A stretch of 42,199 nt of DNA, from positions 1-42,199 of the forward strand of contig JACDEG010000002.1 of assembly GCA_013816505.1 (NCBI GenBank). Direction: 5' to 3'. Source of the stretch: Pyrinomonadaceae bacterium (GTDB lineage: Bacteria > Acidobacteriota > Blastocatellia > Pyrinomonadales > Pyrinomonadaceae). This document shows positions 24,329 to 33,045 of this stretch, piece by piece. A program made the translations under genes and the position numbers. Each line of letters opens with the position of its first letter. Position 1 is the first letter of the stretch. The notes beneath the pieces are model-generated. The model saw only the letters and a list, made by a program, of their open reading frames with translations, had not been told where the DNA came from and made no database searches.

Positions 24329-25393
24329 TTACAACCTGGATGATCCGAGCGATTCGCGCGCCGACGTTTTCTCAATTCGTCTGTGCCAAATGGCTTCCTC
24401 AAAGACCTGTAAGTATGCTTTGGCAACTTCTGATTTTCGATGACGCGATAGGTGAGCTTCGCGGTGAGCTTCGTACACGGACAGTTTACCCGGGTCGCTC
24501 AACAGATCGGCTAGAGTTTGAGCCAACGCTTCCGCGTCGCCGTTCGGAAAAGCCACGCCACAGGAACCGACGGCATCCCTCAGTCCGCCGCCTTCTGAAC
24601 CCACTACCGTGCAGCCGCAGGCGATGCCTTCCAGCGCGACGATCCCGAAAGGCTCGTGCCAGCGCGAGGGCACGACCAGGATGCGGTGCGCGTTTAAAAT
24701 TTGGGGGAGTTCGCTATGAGTTTTAATTCCGGCAAAATCAATTTGATCGTGAACTCTTAAATCCTCCGCCTGCTGATGCAGCGCGGCCTTTTCGGGTCCG
24801 CCTCCGACAATGGTTAGGCGCGGGGTCAACCCGCACGCCTTTAGTTTCGCCAGCGCATCGAGCAGCAGGTCAGCCCCTTTGTCGGAAACCAGACGACCCA
24901 AGAAAAGAAGCTCTCTATCACGCTCGACCTCCGGCATCAATCGGAAGATGTCTTCACGGTACGTGTTAGGGATAACAGTTGATGGCACGGCGATGTGTGC
25001 GGCCACGGCGCGGCTAACAGAAATGCTGTTGGCAAAGCGGACGAGAAAATGCTTTAGGCGGTCCTGCCAGGCTAGGCGGCCATCGGCGCGTGTGTACCAG
25101 TTATTATGCGATACGACCCACGGTTTGAAAGTCAGAAACAGCGGCCAGATTCCCTTCAGGCTAATGTTCGGCTGAAAGAAGAGATCGCACCAACGAACCA
25201 GCTTTAAGAGTCGGAACGGGCTGGGTTGTCGGATGACCTTAAACGGAAATCGCTCGTCGCCTTTTGACGGAGTTTGTGAGACCAGTCTGACCTCATGCCC
25301 CTGCGCGATGAATTCATGAGCCAGAATCGAGACCAGAGTCTCAAGTCCGCCAATGCTTGGATAAAAAGCCGGAGAGTAGATCAGAATCCGCAT
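24329..25393 (-). CDS. Glycosyltransferase family 4
   Basis: From ATG 25393 the product has 354 residues: MRILIYSPAFYPSIGGLETL, VVSHNNWYTRADGR, LLFLGRLVSDKGADLLLDAL and SRWHEPFGIVALEGIACGCT, which carries the E-x7-E pair. It should add a sugar from a nucleotide donor. A TTG at 25408, inside the polymerase 3' end, is the longer alternative; the ATG lies 7 bp after the polymerase stop and matches the family's usual N-terminus. Confidence 0.9.
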   Translation of the reverse strand: MRILIYSPAFYPSIGGLETLVSILAHEFIAQGHEVRLVSQTPSKGDERFPFKVIRQPSPFRLLKLVRWCDLFFQPNISLKGIWPLFLTFKPWVVSHNNWYTRADGRLAWQDRLKHFLVRFANSISVSRAVAAHIAVPSTVIPNTYREDIFRLMPEVERDRELLFLGRLVSDKGADLLLDALAKLKACGLTPRLTIVGGGPEKAALHQQAEDLRVHDQIDFAGIKTHSELPQILNAHRILVVPSRWHEPFGIVALEGIACGCTVVGSEGGGLRDAVGSCGVAFPNGDAEALAQTLADLLSDPGKLSVYEAHREAHLSRHRKSEVAKAYLQVFEEAIWHRRIEKTSARESLGSSRL

Positions 25394-25400
25394 GTGTTCG

Positions 25401-27050
25401 TTATTCAATGCTTTCCACCGGCGCCGGCAGCGGTCTCATCACCGGCCACGTCTGCCGCAAGGTGCTTTCTTCTGCCGCTAAAGCGCGACTCGATAATTTG
25501 TCGGCATTGAGTAAGGCGAAGACGGTGCCGATAAGAAACCACTGGTAGACATTCTGCGTATGCACGACTACTGCGCCGCCCGCGATCAAGGGAAAGATCA
25601 TTGCCGCAAAAGCGGCGACCGCGAGCGTTTTATGCTCACGGTCGCGGATCATCACGCATGCCTGCCATAACACAATAAGGATGCTCAAACGCAGCAGCGT
25701 GTACAACAGAAACCCCACAACGCCCAACTCCAACATGACGCGCGACGTCTCACTCTCAACCGGGATGGGGATTTGTTCCCCCGTGTGGGTCAATCCAAGT
25801 CGCCTCATCAGGGCGGGAATACTGTTCTGCGTCGCGCCTATCCCATAGCCCAAAGCCCCGGCATAGGCCGCCTCGTTGAAGGGGAAACTGAATACCTCAA
25901 CGATTCTTGCGTGCCCTTCTTCGATCTGCGCTTCACCACCAAACGCGCGGTGATATAAGCCCTCAACGGCCTGTGGAGAAACGGTAACGAGGGCCAGGTA
26001 AACCAGCACTGCCGCCACCGCGAATTGACGCAAGCGGTGCAGCGCGTCTTTCATTGAAGTGAACGCGTAGAAAACGAGTGTGATAATCAACAGATTAATA
26101 ATCACGCTGCGACTGCCCGACATAAAAGCGCTAATGACCGTGGCTCCCATCACCACATAGTAAAGCCATCTGATCCCCAGCGGCAGGGTGCGTGTCGACC
26201 GAAGAGAAGTCAGACCGAGCAGCAAGGCGAACACAGTGGGCAGGTAGACGGTCAAACCGGAAATGAAAGAGAACGTACTGGTCACACGCACGTAGAAACT
26301 TCCTTCCGAGTCGGCGAAAACAGCAATATCACTGGCGGAACCGGCGGCATCATTCCAGGCATAGCGGTTCAGCGTAGACCCGGGGTTACCGTCCATGAAC
26401 TGCCACACACCTATCGCCGCGACCGCCAGGGCAATGATGAGATACCACCTGAGAAAAGCAATTAGTTTCTCTTTCGTCGTAAACATCCTCGGCACGATAA
26501 AGATCAGAGGCATGTACAGGTAGTAAGCCTTGATGCCGAACAGGCTGGCCCAAAGGTGCGGCGCGCGCGGATTGGCCACCACGGCGAAGGCATAGAGGGC
26601 GAAGGCTCCGACCACTCCGGAGAACAGTTTGATTTGGCGTTTGATAATGAATGGCGGTTTACAGCGCTGTGCCAGATAGCCGATGATTATGGCGCACATC
26701 AAACCGTCCTTATAAAAGTAAACAAGCTCAGCATAAGAGGGTAGAAACCATTTCCGAATCGCTCCCTCGACGATCACAATCACCAGCAGCGCCTGCACAC
26801 CGAACTCCCATTTTCTCCACGCCAGCACCCACAATCCGGCAGCAAGTGGTAGAAAGATTAGAGCAGCACTGTCCACCAAGGCCGGGAGATGAAGCGAGGC
26901 AAAGACGGCTCCGATTCCAACAACGCAAGCACAAAGCGTAAGGACCGTTGATTTATACGCACTCCTCTCGTTCTCGCGCTTGGAAGCAAACGGTTGCTCT
27001 AATTTAGTCAGGAGATTAGCGCTTTGGTAAGATATCAATGTGTTTGCCAA
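25401..27050 (-). CDS. Wzy-like polymerase / O-antigen ligase-family membrane protein
   Basis: The 549-residue polytopic protein has about 11-13 membrane segments, for example TVLTLCACVVGIGAVFASLH near the N-terminus. Periplasmic-loop features include FMSGSRSVIINLLIITLVF and GYGIGATQNSIPAL. The C-terminal segment VMLELGVVGFLLYTLLRLSI resembles the ligase-family tail. It likely polymerises repeat units in the periplasm. Together with the protein at 4094-5533 the locus has two candidates for polymerase and ligase roles. The start is TTG 27050; no ATG lies near. Confidence 0.82.
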   Translation of the reverse strand: MANTLISYQSANLLTKLEQPFASKRENERSAYKSTVLTLCACVVGIGAVFASLHLPALVDSAALIFLPLAAGLWVLAWRKWEFGVQALLVIVIVEGAIRKWFLPSYAELVYFYKDGLMCAIIIGYLAQRCKPPFIIKRQIKLFSGVVGAFALYAFAVVANPRAPHLWASLFGIKAYYLYMPLIFIVPRMFTTKEKLIAFLRWYLIIALAVAAIGVWQFMDGNPGSTLNRYAWNDAAGSASDIAVFADSEGSFYVRVTSTFSFISGLTVYLPTVFALLLGLTSLRSTRTLPLGIRWLYYVVMGATVISAFMSGSRSVIINLLIITLVFYAFTSMKDALHRLRQFAVAAVLVYLALVTVSPQAVEGLYHRAFGGEAQIEEGHARIVEVFSFPFNEAAYAGALGYGIGATQNSIPALMRRLGLTHTGEQIPIPVESETSRVMLELGVVGFLLYTLLRLSILIVLWQACVMIRDREHKTLAVAAFAAMIFPLIAGGAVVVHTQNVYQWFLIGTVFALLNADKLSSRALAAEESTLRQTWPVMRPLPAPVESIE

Positions 27051-27087
27051 GCGACCGGTTTTCGCTTCAATATGAGGCTTGAGGGCT

Positions 27088-27768
27088 TCACACTTCAGCG
27101 AGAATAAAGATATGGTTGTCTCCGCCTTTGATTCCTTTGAGAAAGGGATTTACAACAGAGCAAACGAAACGAGAAAGGCGACCGGAAATCTCCGCCAGAG
27201 GGTTACTGGTCGCATGAGATAGCACGCGAAGCCCCGTATCGTTCAACATCTTCTCGAACATGTAGCTCTGGATGGGAGAAATGTGTGTGGGATCGTTGAG
27301 CCTTTCGTCCCGATCAAACATTCTGAAATTACCCGTCAGCAAAAATCGCAGGCGGCCTGCAACGCATTCAATATTCGGTGTGGTAATTAAAAGAACTCCA
27401 TCTACACTCAGAAGATTTCGGCATTGCAGCAAGAAGTGTCTTGGGTTTTCAAGATGCTCTATCACCTCAATCGCAGTGATTGCAGCGAATGGCCCCGCAA
27501 CGACTTTGGAAAAATCTCCGTTCAAATCTGCCTGCATGAAAGACATGTCATCCAGTGCGAAAGCATCGCCATCCCGATCAACGCATGTGACATGATGCCC
27601 GCATGCTAATAACCGCGCAGCCCATGCTCCCGTGCCAGCCCCCAGGTCTAAAACATTGGAAGGCGCAGTGACGTACCGCACTAACTCATGGAGGGCTGCC
27701 TCATGTAATCCACTGACAGTCTTTGCAGCAAGAGTGATGTGATTGCTGTTCGAGAGAACTCTTTCCAT
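27088..27768 (-). CDS. Class I SAM-dependent methyltransferase
   Basis: From ATG 27768 the product has 226 residues. The SAM motif is NVLDLGAGTGAWAARLLACG, followed by VTCVDRDGDAF, then ITAIEVIEHLENPRHFL and LLITTPNIE. This is the Methyltransf_11/23 style found in many polysaccharide clusters, probably methylating a sugar or a lipid-linked end group. TTG 27798, overlapping the preceding gene by 11 bp, would add ten residues and cannot be excluded. Confidence 0.82.
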   Translation of the reverse strand: MERVLSNSNHITLAAKTVSGLHEAALHELVRYVTAPSNVLDLGAGTGAWAARLLACGHHVTCVDRDGDAFALDDMSFMQADLNGDFSKVVAGPFAAITAIEVIEHLENPRHFLLQCRNLLSVDGVLLITTPNIECVAGRLRFLLTGNFRMFDRDERLNDPTHISPIQSYMFEKMLNDTGLRVLSHATSNPLAEISGRLSRFVCSVVNPFLKGIKGGDNHIFILAEV

Positions 27769-27787
27769 GCCCTTCCAAACTCCGGCA

Positions 27788-29029
27788 TTAGAACTCAACC
27801 GGTCTTTGATTATGGCCCATTCCCTTGCGCATGAAATTTCTACTCTTCAGAGCGATGGCTTTTTCAATCGCGCACACCGTCGCCTCAGCATTCTCGCGCG
27901 GCGACCATGTTTCCATACGCCGACGCGCAGCCGCGCCCATCTCTTTTACGCGCGCACAGTCGTGGAGGATTTCACGCAAGATGGCGGCTAAAGCATCCAC
28001 ATCTCCGCACGGGTAGACGAAACCCGTCTCGCCTTCTTTGACCAAATCATAACCTGCACCCACACGGTCGCTGACTATCGCAGGCAGGCCGCAAATCATT
28101 GCTTCGTTGATTGGCAATCCATACGGCTCATGCTCGGATGGAAAGACCAGCACATCTCCGGCAGCGTAAACTTCCGGCAGGTGTGAGTATTTGATTAAGC
28201 CCGTGAAGCGCACGCGGTCGACGATTCTCAGCCGTTCGGTTTCGCTCCTGAGCGAATCCCCGAGAGGCCCTTCCCCGACCATCAAGAGGTAACTGCCCGG
28301 AACATTCGCCTGCGCGAAAGCCCTGAGCGCGTCGTGCGGGCGTTTGCGTGGGAGGAACTTGGCGCAGAAGACCACGACCGTGGCATCGGAAGGAATTTGC
28401 CAATTTTCCCGAATCTTCCCGCGATCAGTTTTCGCGGCGACGGCAGCGATAAAGTTGTTGTCAACGACATAAGGCGTCACGATCACACGCTCGTCGGGCA
28501 CGCCCAGCGAGCAGATAAAGCGTTTCGAGGCGGTCGAAGGAACGAGCACCACATCGGCCACGCGGTTGTAGAGGAACGGGAGAATCTTTTTCTTCCACCT
28601 GGTCTTTCGACTTGCGCCGCTCGCGGGCTCAAGATAGGTGGCATCGGTCGTGAGCAGGAGCGGCTTGCGGCAAAGCTTGGCCGTGGCGATTGCCAGCCAG
28701 AAACTCACGTAGGAATGGCCGAACACCACGCAGCAGTCGGACTTCAGCACCAGCTTTATCAATCCCGGATTAATCAACCCGTAGAACTTACCGAGGCCCG
28801 GCAGCGGAGAGTAGTTAGAGACTTCTGTCCACCTATACCCGTCGAGCACAGGCGTGTCGAAAGCCTCTTTATTCAAATACTCAGGGTCACGCCAGAGCTT
28901 CACGTCTGGGAGGCCACAGTAAGCCGTCAGCACGTCCAGCCTCGGATGCTCGGCCATCAACCGTAAAGGCACAGCGTTCTGGATGGGTTGAGAAGAGACC
29001 AGCAATACGCTGTATTTCGCTTCACGCAT
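27788..29029 (-). CDS. Glycosyltransferase family 4
   Basis: The 413-residue product has an N-terminal half with YSVLLVSSQPIQNAVPLRLM and CCVVFGHSYVSFWLAIATAK. The C-terminal half has VVVFCAKFLPRKRPHDALRAF, YLLMVGEGPLGDSL and SEHEPYGLPINEAMICGLPA with the E-x7-E pair. It adds a sugar to the repeat unit. ATG 29029 overlaps the preceding gene's stop by 8 bp, indicating coupled translation. Confidence 0.9.
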   Translation of the reverse strand: MREAKYSVLLVSSQPIQNAVPLRLMAEHPRLDVLTAYCGLPDVKLWRDPEYLNKEAFDTPVLDGYRWTEVSNYSPLPGLGKFYGLINPGLIKLVLKSDCCVVFGHSYVSFWLAIATAKLCRKPLLLTTDATYLEPASGASRKTRWKKKILPFLYNRVADVVLVPSTASKRFICSLGVPDERVIVTPYVVDNNFIAAVAAKTDRGKIRENWQIPSDATVVVFCAKFLPRKRPHDALRAFAQANVPGSYLLMVGEGPLGDSLRSETERLRIVDRVRFTGLIKYSHLPEVYAAGDVLVFPSEHEPYGLPINEAMICGLPAIVSDRVGAGYDLVKEGETGFVYPCGDVDALAAILREILHDCARVKEMGAAARRRMETWSPRENAEATVCAIEKAIALKSRNFMRKGMGHNQRPVEF

Positions 29030-30137
29030 GTGCCAGGCTCTCCATCAATAGCCCTTTACTTGCCAGACACGCCGCGAGAGTCTGCGCATGAATCGAAAGG
29101 GTGTGAGTTTGGTACCAGTCGTAAGCATTGTCCGCAATCAGTTGATCGACAGATAATCTCAGTTTTTCATCTTCGGAATTAACGAGGCGGTAATGTACGC
29201 CTGGCTTGAGTCCGTCCGCCGGCGCGGCGCTGCCGTAGGCGGCGATAATCGGCACGAGCCGGTGAGCGCAATAGGCGGCGAAGATGGTGGACTTACCGAG
29301 CATTTCTGCCGGGTAGTCCAGCACACCCGCCACTGCATCGAGTAGAATCCCTCCTACTTCTTGCGCCGGCACCTCTCCGTAGGCGATGACGGGCGCATCC
29401 ATGACCTGTGCGGCATCGAAATCAAGTGGTCGCCCGATGTCCAGTATTTCTTCGATCTCCAGTACACTACAGATTCGATTCAACTCCGCAGCCGATCTTA
29501 GATACACCTGAATTCTTCGACCGCGCGTCCCGAAGACCACCAGGCGGCGGCGGCGCTCTGACAGCGAAGGCGGCAAAACTTCCGGCTCTCCGATACTCGA
29601 AAAGACCGGAAGGTGCTGCGACCGCAGGTGTGTGCCGAGGCCCATGTCGCGAACCTTCTCGGCGTAAGACTCCATGCTGGTGAAACAATGATCGCTCAAG
29701 CGTGCGAGTCGCGCCGCCAGATTTCTTTGCAACCGTGACAACCAGAAAGCGCTCGTCCACGGCGGACCTGACGCGTAAAGCTCATGGAACATCGTCAAGA
29801 GAAATCGCCCGCCGTCGTCGGCACGCCAGCGCTCGAAAGCATCCACCAGCCACACCGGACAACCACGTTTTGCATAACCGTATCCACCGTAATGAAGCAG
29901 CACGGTCATCTGTCCTTTACCGGACAGCAGACTGAATAAGTCAGCGGACGACTGCGCTAACAATTGGCTGACACTGAAACCCTCGATGCAGTCCGCACCC
30001 GACCGTGTTGGATCGCCAACAATAAAATGCGTCTCGACGCCGAAATCCTTGCGCATCTGGCGCGCAAGACTCAGCGCGTAGTCCCCGACACCATCAATTA
30101 CAGGTGGCAGGCGCGGAATAATAGAGACTAACTGCAT
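29022..30137 (-). CDS. Divergent glycosyltransferase-like protein
   Basis: From ATG 30137 the product has 371 residues. The N-terminal part looks like GT-B: LVSIIPRLPPVIDGVGDYAL, then HYGGYGYAKRGCPVWLVDAF. The C-terminal half is less typical; the expected E-x7-E is replaced by VLDYPAEMLGKSTIFAAYCA. It probably belongs to a GT4-related group in exopolysaccharide clusters, but activity is less certain than for its neighbours. A GTG one codon upstream (30140) is the alternative start. It overlaps the next glycosyltransferase by 8 bp. Confidence 0.7.
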   Translation of the reverse strand: MQLVSIIPRLPPVIDGVGDYALSLARQMRKDFGVETHFIVGDPTRSGADCIEGFSVSQLLAQSSADLFSLLSGKGQMTVLLHYGGYGYAKRGCPVWLVDAFERWRADDGGRFLLTMFHELYASGPPWTSAFWLSRLQRNLAARLARLSDHCFTSMESYAEKVRDMGLGTHLRSQHLPVFSSIGEPEVLPPSLSERRRRLVVFGTRGRRIQVYLRSAAELNRICSVLEIEEILDIGRPLDFDAAQVMDAPVIAYGEVPAQEVGGILLDAVAGVLDYPAEMLGKSTIFAAYCAHRLVPIIAAYGSAAPADGLKPGVHYRLVNSEDEKLRLSVDQLIADNAYDWYQTHTLSIHAQTLAACLASKGLLMESLAHA

Positions 30138-30220
30138 CACACTCAGAATTGCTCCAACGAGTGGCTATAAACCGCTCCTACTGTCGAACAGGCAGAGGAA
30201 GTAATGCAAACTCGACCGCC

Positions 30221-30255
30221 GCATCAAATTGAGAATGTTTTTTATTCTCTGATGC
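30221..30255. repeat. Imperfect hairpin between glycosyltransferase genes
   Basis: On the minus strand GCATCA-GAGAAT pairs with ATTCTC-(AATT)-TGATGC around an AAAAAAC loop: 12 paired bases with a 4-nt bulge. It lies in the 150-bp gap between 30138 and 30287. No U-tract follows, so it is not a normal terminator; an RNA processing or stability element is possible. Confidence 0.45.
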
Positions 30256-30287
30256 ATTCTTATTCCCGACACCGGATTCAACATTTA

Positions 30288-31358
30288 TCAGGATGCAGAC
30301 GCCAAAGTTACGTACATCTTCGCCACCTGCGACCAGTTAAATGTGTCATAGTAATTGATCGGGATTTCAAGCTCCCGATCTGTCAGCGTCAGCTCAACAG
30401 GTGGCGGGAACGGTATCAATGTTTTGAAGAATGGCTGTAAATCCTCCGTCCCCCCAGATTGGGTGGCAAAGACGGGCATTCCTGACTCAAGCATTTCATT
30501 CAAAACCAATCCCCACCCTTCGACCTTGCTCGTAAAAAGACCAACATCGTTATCAGCTAGTAAAGAGTAAAGTTCCTTTCTCTCAAATGAGGGGATGATC
30601 TTGATCTTGCCCGACTGAAGAAGCTGACGTGCACAATCCTTCTCTGCTCCGGAGCCACATCCCGCGATGGTAAAGGTGTCTTGCGGCCGCAGTATGAGCC
30701 ACTTTGAAATGAGATCGAGCAGGACGTCCGTGCCCTTGTGCGCTGTCCAGCGACCGATCCAAAGAAAACGAAGGCCATCGGTCGAGCGTTTCTTTCGTTG
30801 TCTCCGAACGGCGGCAAGCGCTTCTTGGTCAGATGTAGAAAGCGCGTTGAAATATGAAGTGAGTTTGCCACGCCACCACGGGAACCATTTTTTCATCCAC
30901 TGAAGCTCCAAGCTTCCGAGACAAAGGATGTGCCGTGATCTTCTCCAGCCTTGTAACACTAAGAACAGGTGATACAAGGTGTATGCAGAATCAAAGGGGA
31001 GGCGGATAAGCTTCCTTAGCTCCTCTTTGGTCGGCTTGTTCAGGCCATTTACGATGTAGAGAATTTCCGGCTGTGTACTACGGGCAATTACCGGTGCTGC
31101 TTTGCTTATCTGGCGCGTGATAAAAGTTGCAGGACAGTCAATCACATCGAATGATCTCTGCGTTCTAATAAAATCGTCGAGCTTCGACCGCATCTGCCGA
31201 AGTGTTTGCCACCATCTCGTATCGGGCGGCAGCGGATGCGGTGACCAAAGCGTGACATCGTGCCCCTGTGCGCGCAATGCATCGCTGAGATTAATCGCCA
31301 TCTGGCAGGCGCCGAATTCGGCTGCGAGCGGAGCATGTGTGACGATGAGGATGCGCAT
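30288..31358 (-). CDS. Glycosyltransferase family 4
   Basis: From ATG 31358 the product has 356 residues: MRILIVTHAPLAAEFGACQM, FDVIDCPATFITRQ, LRFLWIGRWTAHKGTDVLLD and the E-x7-E region SKVEGWGLVLNEMLESGMPV. It should transfer one sugar to the repeat unit. The open frame extends to 31442 but the extra 28 residues lie inside the upstream gene and do not look like the family. A 150-bp gap with a hairpin follows its stop. Confidence 0.88.
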   Translation of the reverse strand: MRILIVTHAPLAAEFGACQMAINLSDALRAQGHDVTLWSPHPLPPDTRWWQTLRQMRSKLDDFIRTQRSFDVIDCPATFITRQISKAAPVIARSTQPEILYIVNGLNKPTKEELRKLIRLPFDSAYTLYHLFLVLQGWRRSRHILCLGSLELQWMKKWFPWWRGKLTSYFNALSTSDQEALAAVRRQRKKRSTDGLRFLWIGRWTAHKGTDVLLDLISKWLILRPQDTFTIAGCGSGAEKDCARQLLQSGKIKIIPSFERKELYSLLADNDVGLFTSKVEGWGLVLNEMLESGMPVFATQSGGTEDLQPFFKTLIPFPPPVELTLTDRELEIPINYYDTFNWSQVAKMYVTLASAS

Positions 31359-31377
31359 CGAGTGGAGGACGTGATTC

Positions 31378-32499
31378 TCAGGCCGCTTGAGAGATGTGGC
31401 GCGCCGAAGATCGGGCGTCTTCATAGACCCGCAAATGCTCACGAACGACAGTTGACCAATCTAAGGATTTAACCAGTTCGCGGCAGCGACTCTCGTACTC
31501 CGCGTACCGAGTTGGCGGTAGGTTAATAAGATGGCGAAGCGCAGCGGCAATCGCTTCACCGGAATTCTGTTCGACGATGAACCCGGTGCGCTCATGGTCT
31601 ACGAATTCGCCCATCGCTCCGGCATCGGTGCAAACAACGGGCGTGCCGCAAGCCTGCGACTCCAATAGTGTGAAGCCCATCAGTTCAGGGACGGGCGTGT
31701 AGCTGCCATCGTAGGTCGTGTAAACAGAAGGGAGCACTGTCGCCAGAGCAGTGCGGTATTCATACAAGAGTCTGTGGTCGTTCGCATCGTGAACGAATTC
31801 GACTGCGTGATCGCCCACGAGTTCCCTGAGATGATTGTAGAAATCCTCGCTATACACTCGTCCTATTATCCTGAGCGTGAAGTCCGGACGCTTGAGCAGG
31901 CGAAAGCCTTCGATCAGATAGTTGATGCCCTTGTGCGGCAGGATGCGCCCGACGTAGAGAATCTTCTTTTCTCGCTTCAGTGAAGCGTCCGGGCAGAAGC
32001 GCGTGGTGTCAATGCCGCCCTTAATCAAAACTGTCCTGTCTTTCAGTTCGGGCGAAAGAAAGCCTGCGCCAAATTTTGAATATACAATCGCTTTTTGATA
32101 ACGGTTTAAGACGGGTAACTTCTGGTTGAGCACGAGGCTTGCGCCGCCACCGTAATCGGTCACGAAGGTGCGTTTGCCGAGCCACGAAGCAGCCAGGCAG
32201 GCCAGGTCGGAAACAAGCGTGTGGACGTGATGAATGTGGACAATATCCGCCTCTCTTATCGCCGAGAGATAACGGATGCTGAGGGGGTTAACCTTGTTTC
32301 CGTGAATGAAGCGCTTAACCGGATAGACTTCGATTTTGAGGTCGCCATGCCTGTCAGATTTTCGTTGCGATGCGAAGCTAACAAGCGTCGTATCGACCGA
32401 TTTCGCCATCCACCCTGACAACTCCGTCGGGTAGCGCTCGCCGCCTCCGATCACCGATGAATCGTCAAAGTAAGTGGGTGTGATGTGAACGACTTTCAA
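31378..32499 (-). CDS. Glycosyltransferase family 4
   Basis: The 373-residue product has KVVHITPTYFDDSSVIGGGE, ADIVHIHHVHTLVSDLACLA, ILYVGRILPHKGINYLIEGF and FTLLESQACGTPVVCTDAGA. The acceptor-side glycine-rich loop and the donor-side Glu cluster are both present. It should add one sugar. The start is TTG 32499, 15 bp after the methyltransferase stop. No ATG lies close, and the family motif begins within three residues, so the start is credible. Confidence 0.88.
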   Translation of the reverse strand: MKVVHITPTYFDDSSVIGGGERYPTELSGWMAKSVDTTLVSFASQRKSDRHGDLKIEVYPVKRFIHGNKVNPLSIRYLSAIREADIVHIHHVHTLVSDLACLAASWLGKRTFVTDYGGGASLVLNQKLPVLNRYQKAIVYSKFGAGFLSPELKDRTVLIKGGIDTTRFCPDASLKREKKILYVGRILPHKGINYLIEGFRLLKRPDFTLRIIGRVYSEDFYNHLRELVGDHAVEFVHDANDHRLLYEYRTALATVLPSVYTTYDGSYTPVPELMGFTLLESQACGTPVVCTDAGAMGEFVDHERTGFIVEQNSGEAIAAALRHLINLPPTRYAEYESRCRELVKSLDWSTVVREHLRVYEDARSSARHISQAA

Positions 32500-32514
32500 G
32501 TGTCAGAAGATCGC

Positions 32515-33033
32515 CTACTTGACGGCCTCAAGCTCAAAGTACAGGAACCACGCGGGGCAAATCCATGCGCATCGTTGCTCATAAAATTCTGGAAATTTGT
32601 TAGCCAGACGGCTGATGACAGACCTCGTCAGCCTATTACCGTTGAACTGCATGTGCTGTGCCCGCACACGGTATTTAGCGCTTGAGTAATAGGAGAGATC
32701 ATGCCCTTCGCAAAAGTAATTAAACGAGGAGCGGCTGAGATGCCATCGGTGGGTCGGGTCAGCATATGAATTTACGCAGGAAAAGTGTGGCGTCGTTATT
32801 TTGAGCAGCCCGCTCGGTTTCAAGATTCGATGCAGCTCTTCCATCGTCCTCGGAATGTCTGCCAGATGCTCTATCACATCAAGGCATTCGACATCGGAAA
32901 AAGAAGAGTTCTCGAAAGGATAAGGATATTCATCCAAGTCCCAAACCACGTCAGGCGCAACCTCTGGCGACTTATCCAATCTAACCACGTTCTGTTCAGC
33001 AGGCCGTTTGCCACACCCTATTGAGAGGATCAT
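32515..33033 (-). CDS. Small SAM-dependent methyltransferase
   Basis: The 172-residue product starts at once with the SAM loop, MILSIGCGKRPAEQNVVRLD. It continues with VECLDVIEHLADIPRTMEEL, HRILKPSGLLKITTPHFSC and a THRWHLSRSSF segment seen in polysaccharide-cluster methyltransferases. It is shorter than most class I enzymes because nothing precedes the glycine loop. A glycan or lipid-linked intermediate is the likely substrate. ATG 33033 lies 12 bp after the flippase stop. Confidence 0.85.
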   Translation of the reverse strand: MILSIGCGKRPAEQNVVRLDKSPEVAPDVVWDLDEYPYPFENSSFSDVECLDVIEHLADIPRTMEELHRILKPSGLLKITTPHFSCVNSYADPTHRWHLSRSSFNYFCEGHDLSYYSSAKYRVRAQHMQFNGNRLTRSVISRLANKFPEFYEQRCAWICPAWFLYFELEAVK

Positions 33034-33045
33034 CCGAATAACCTT

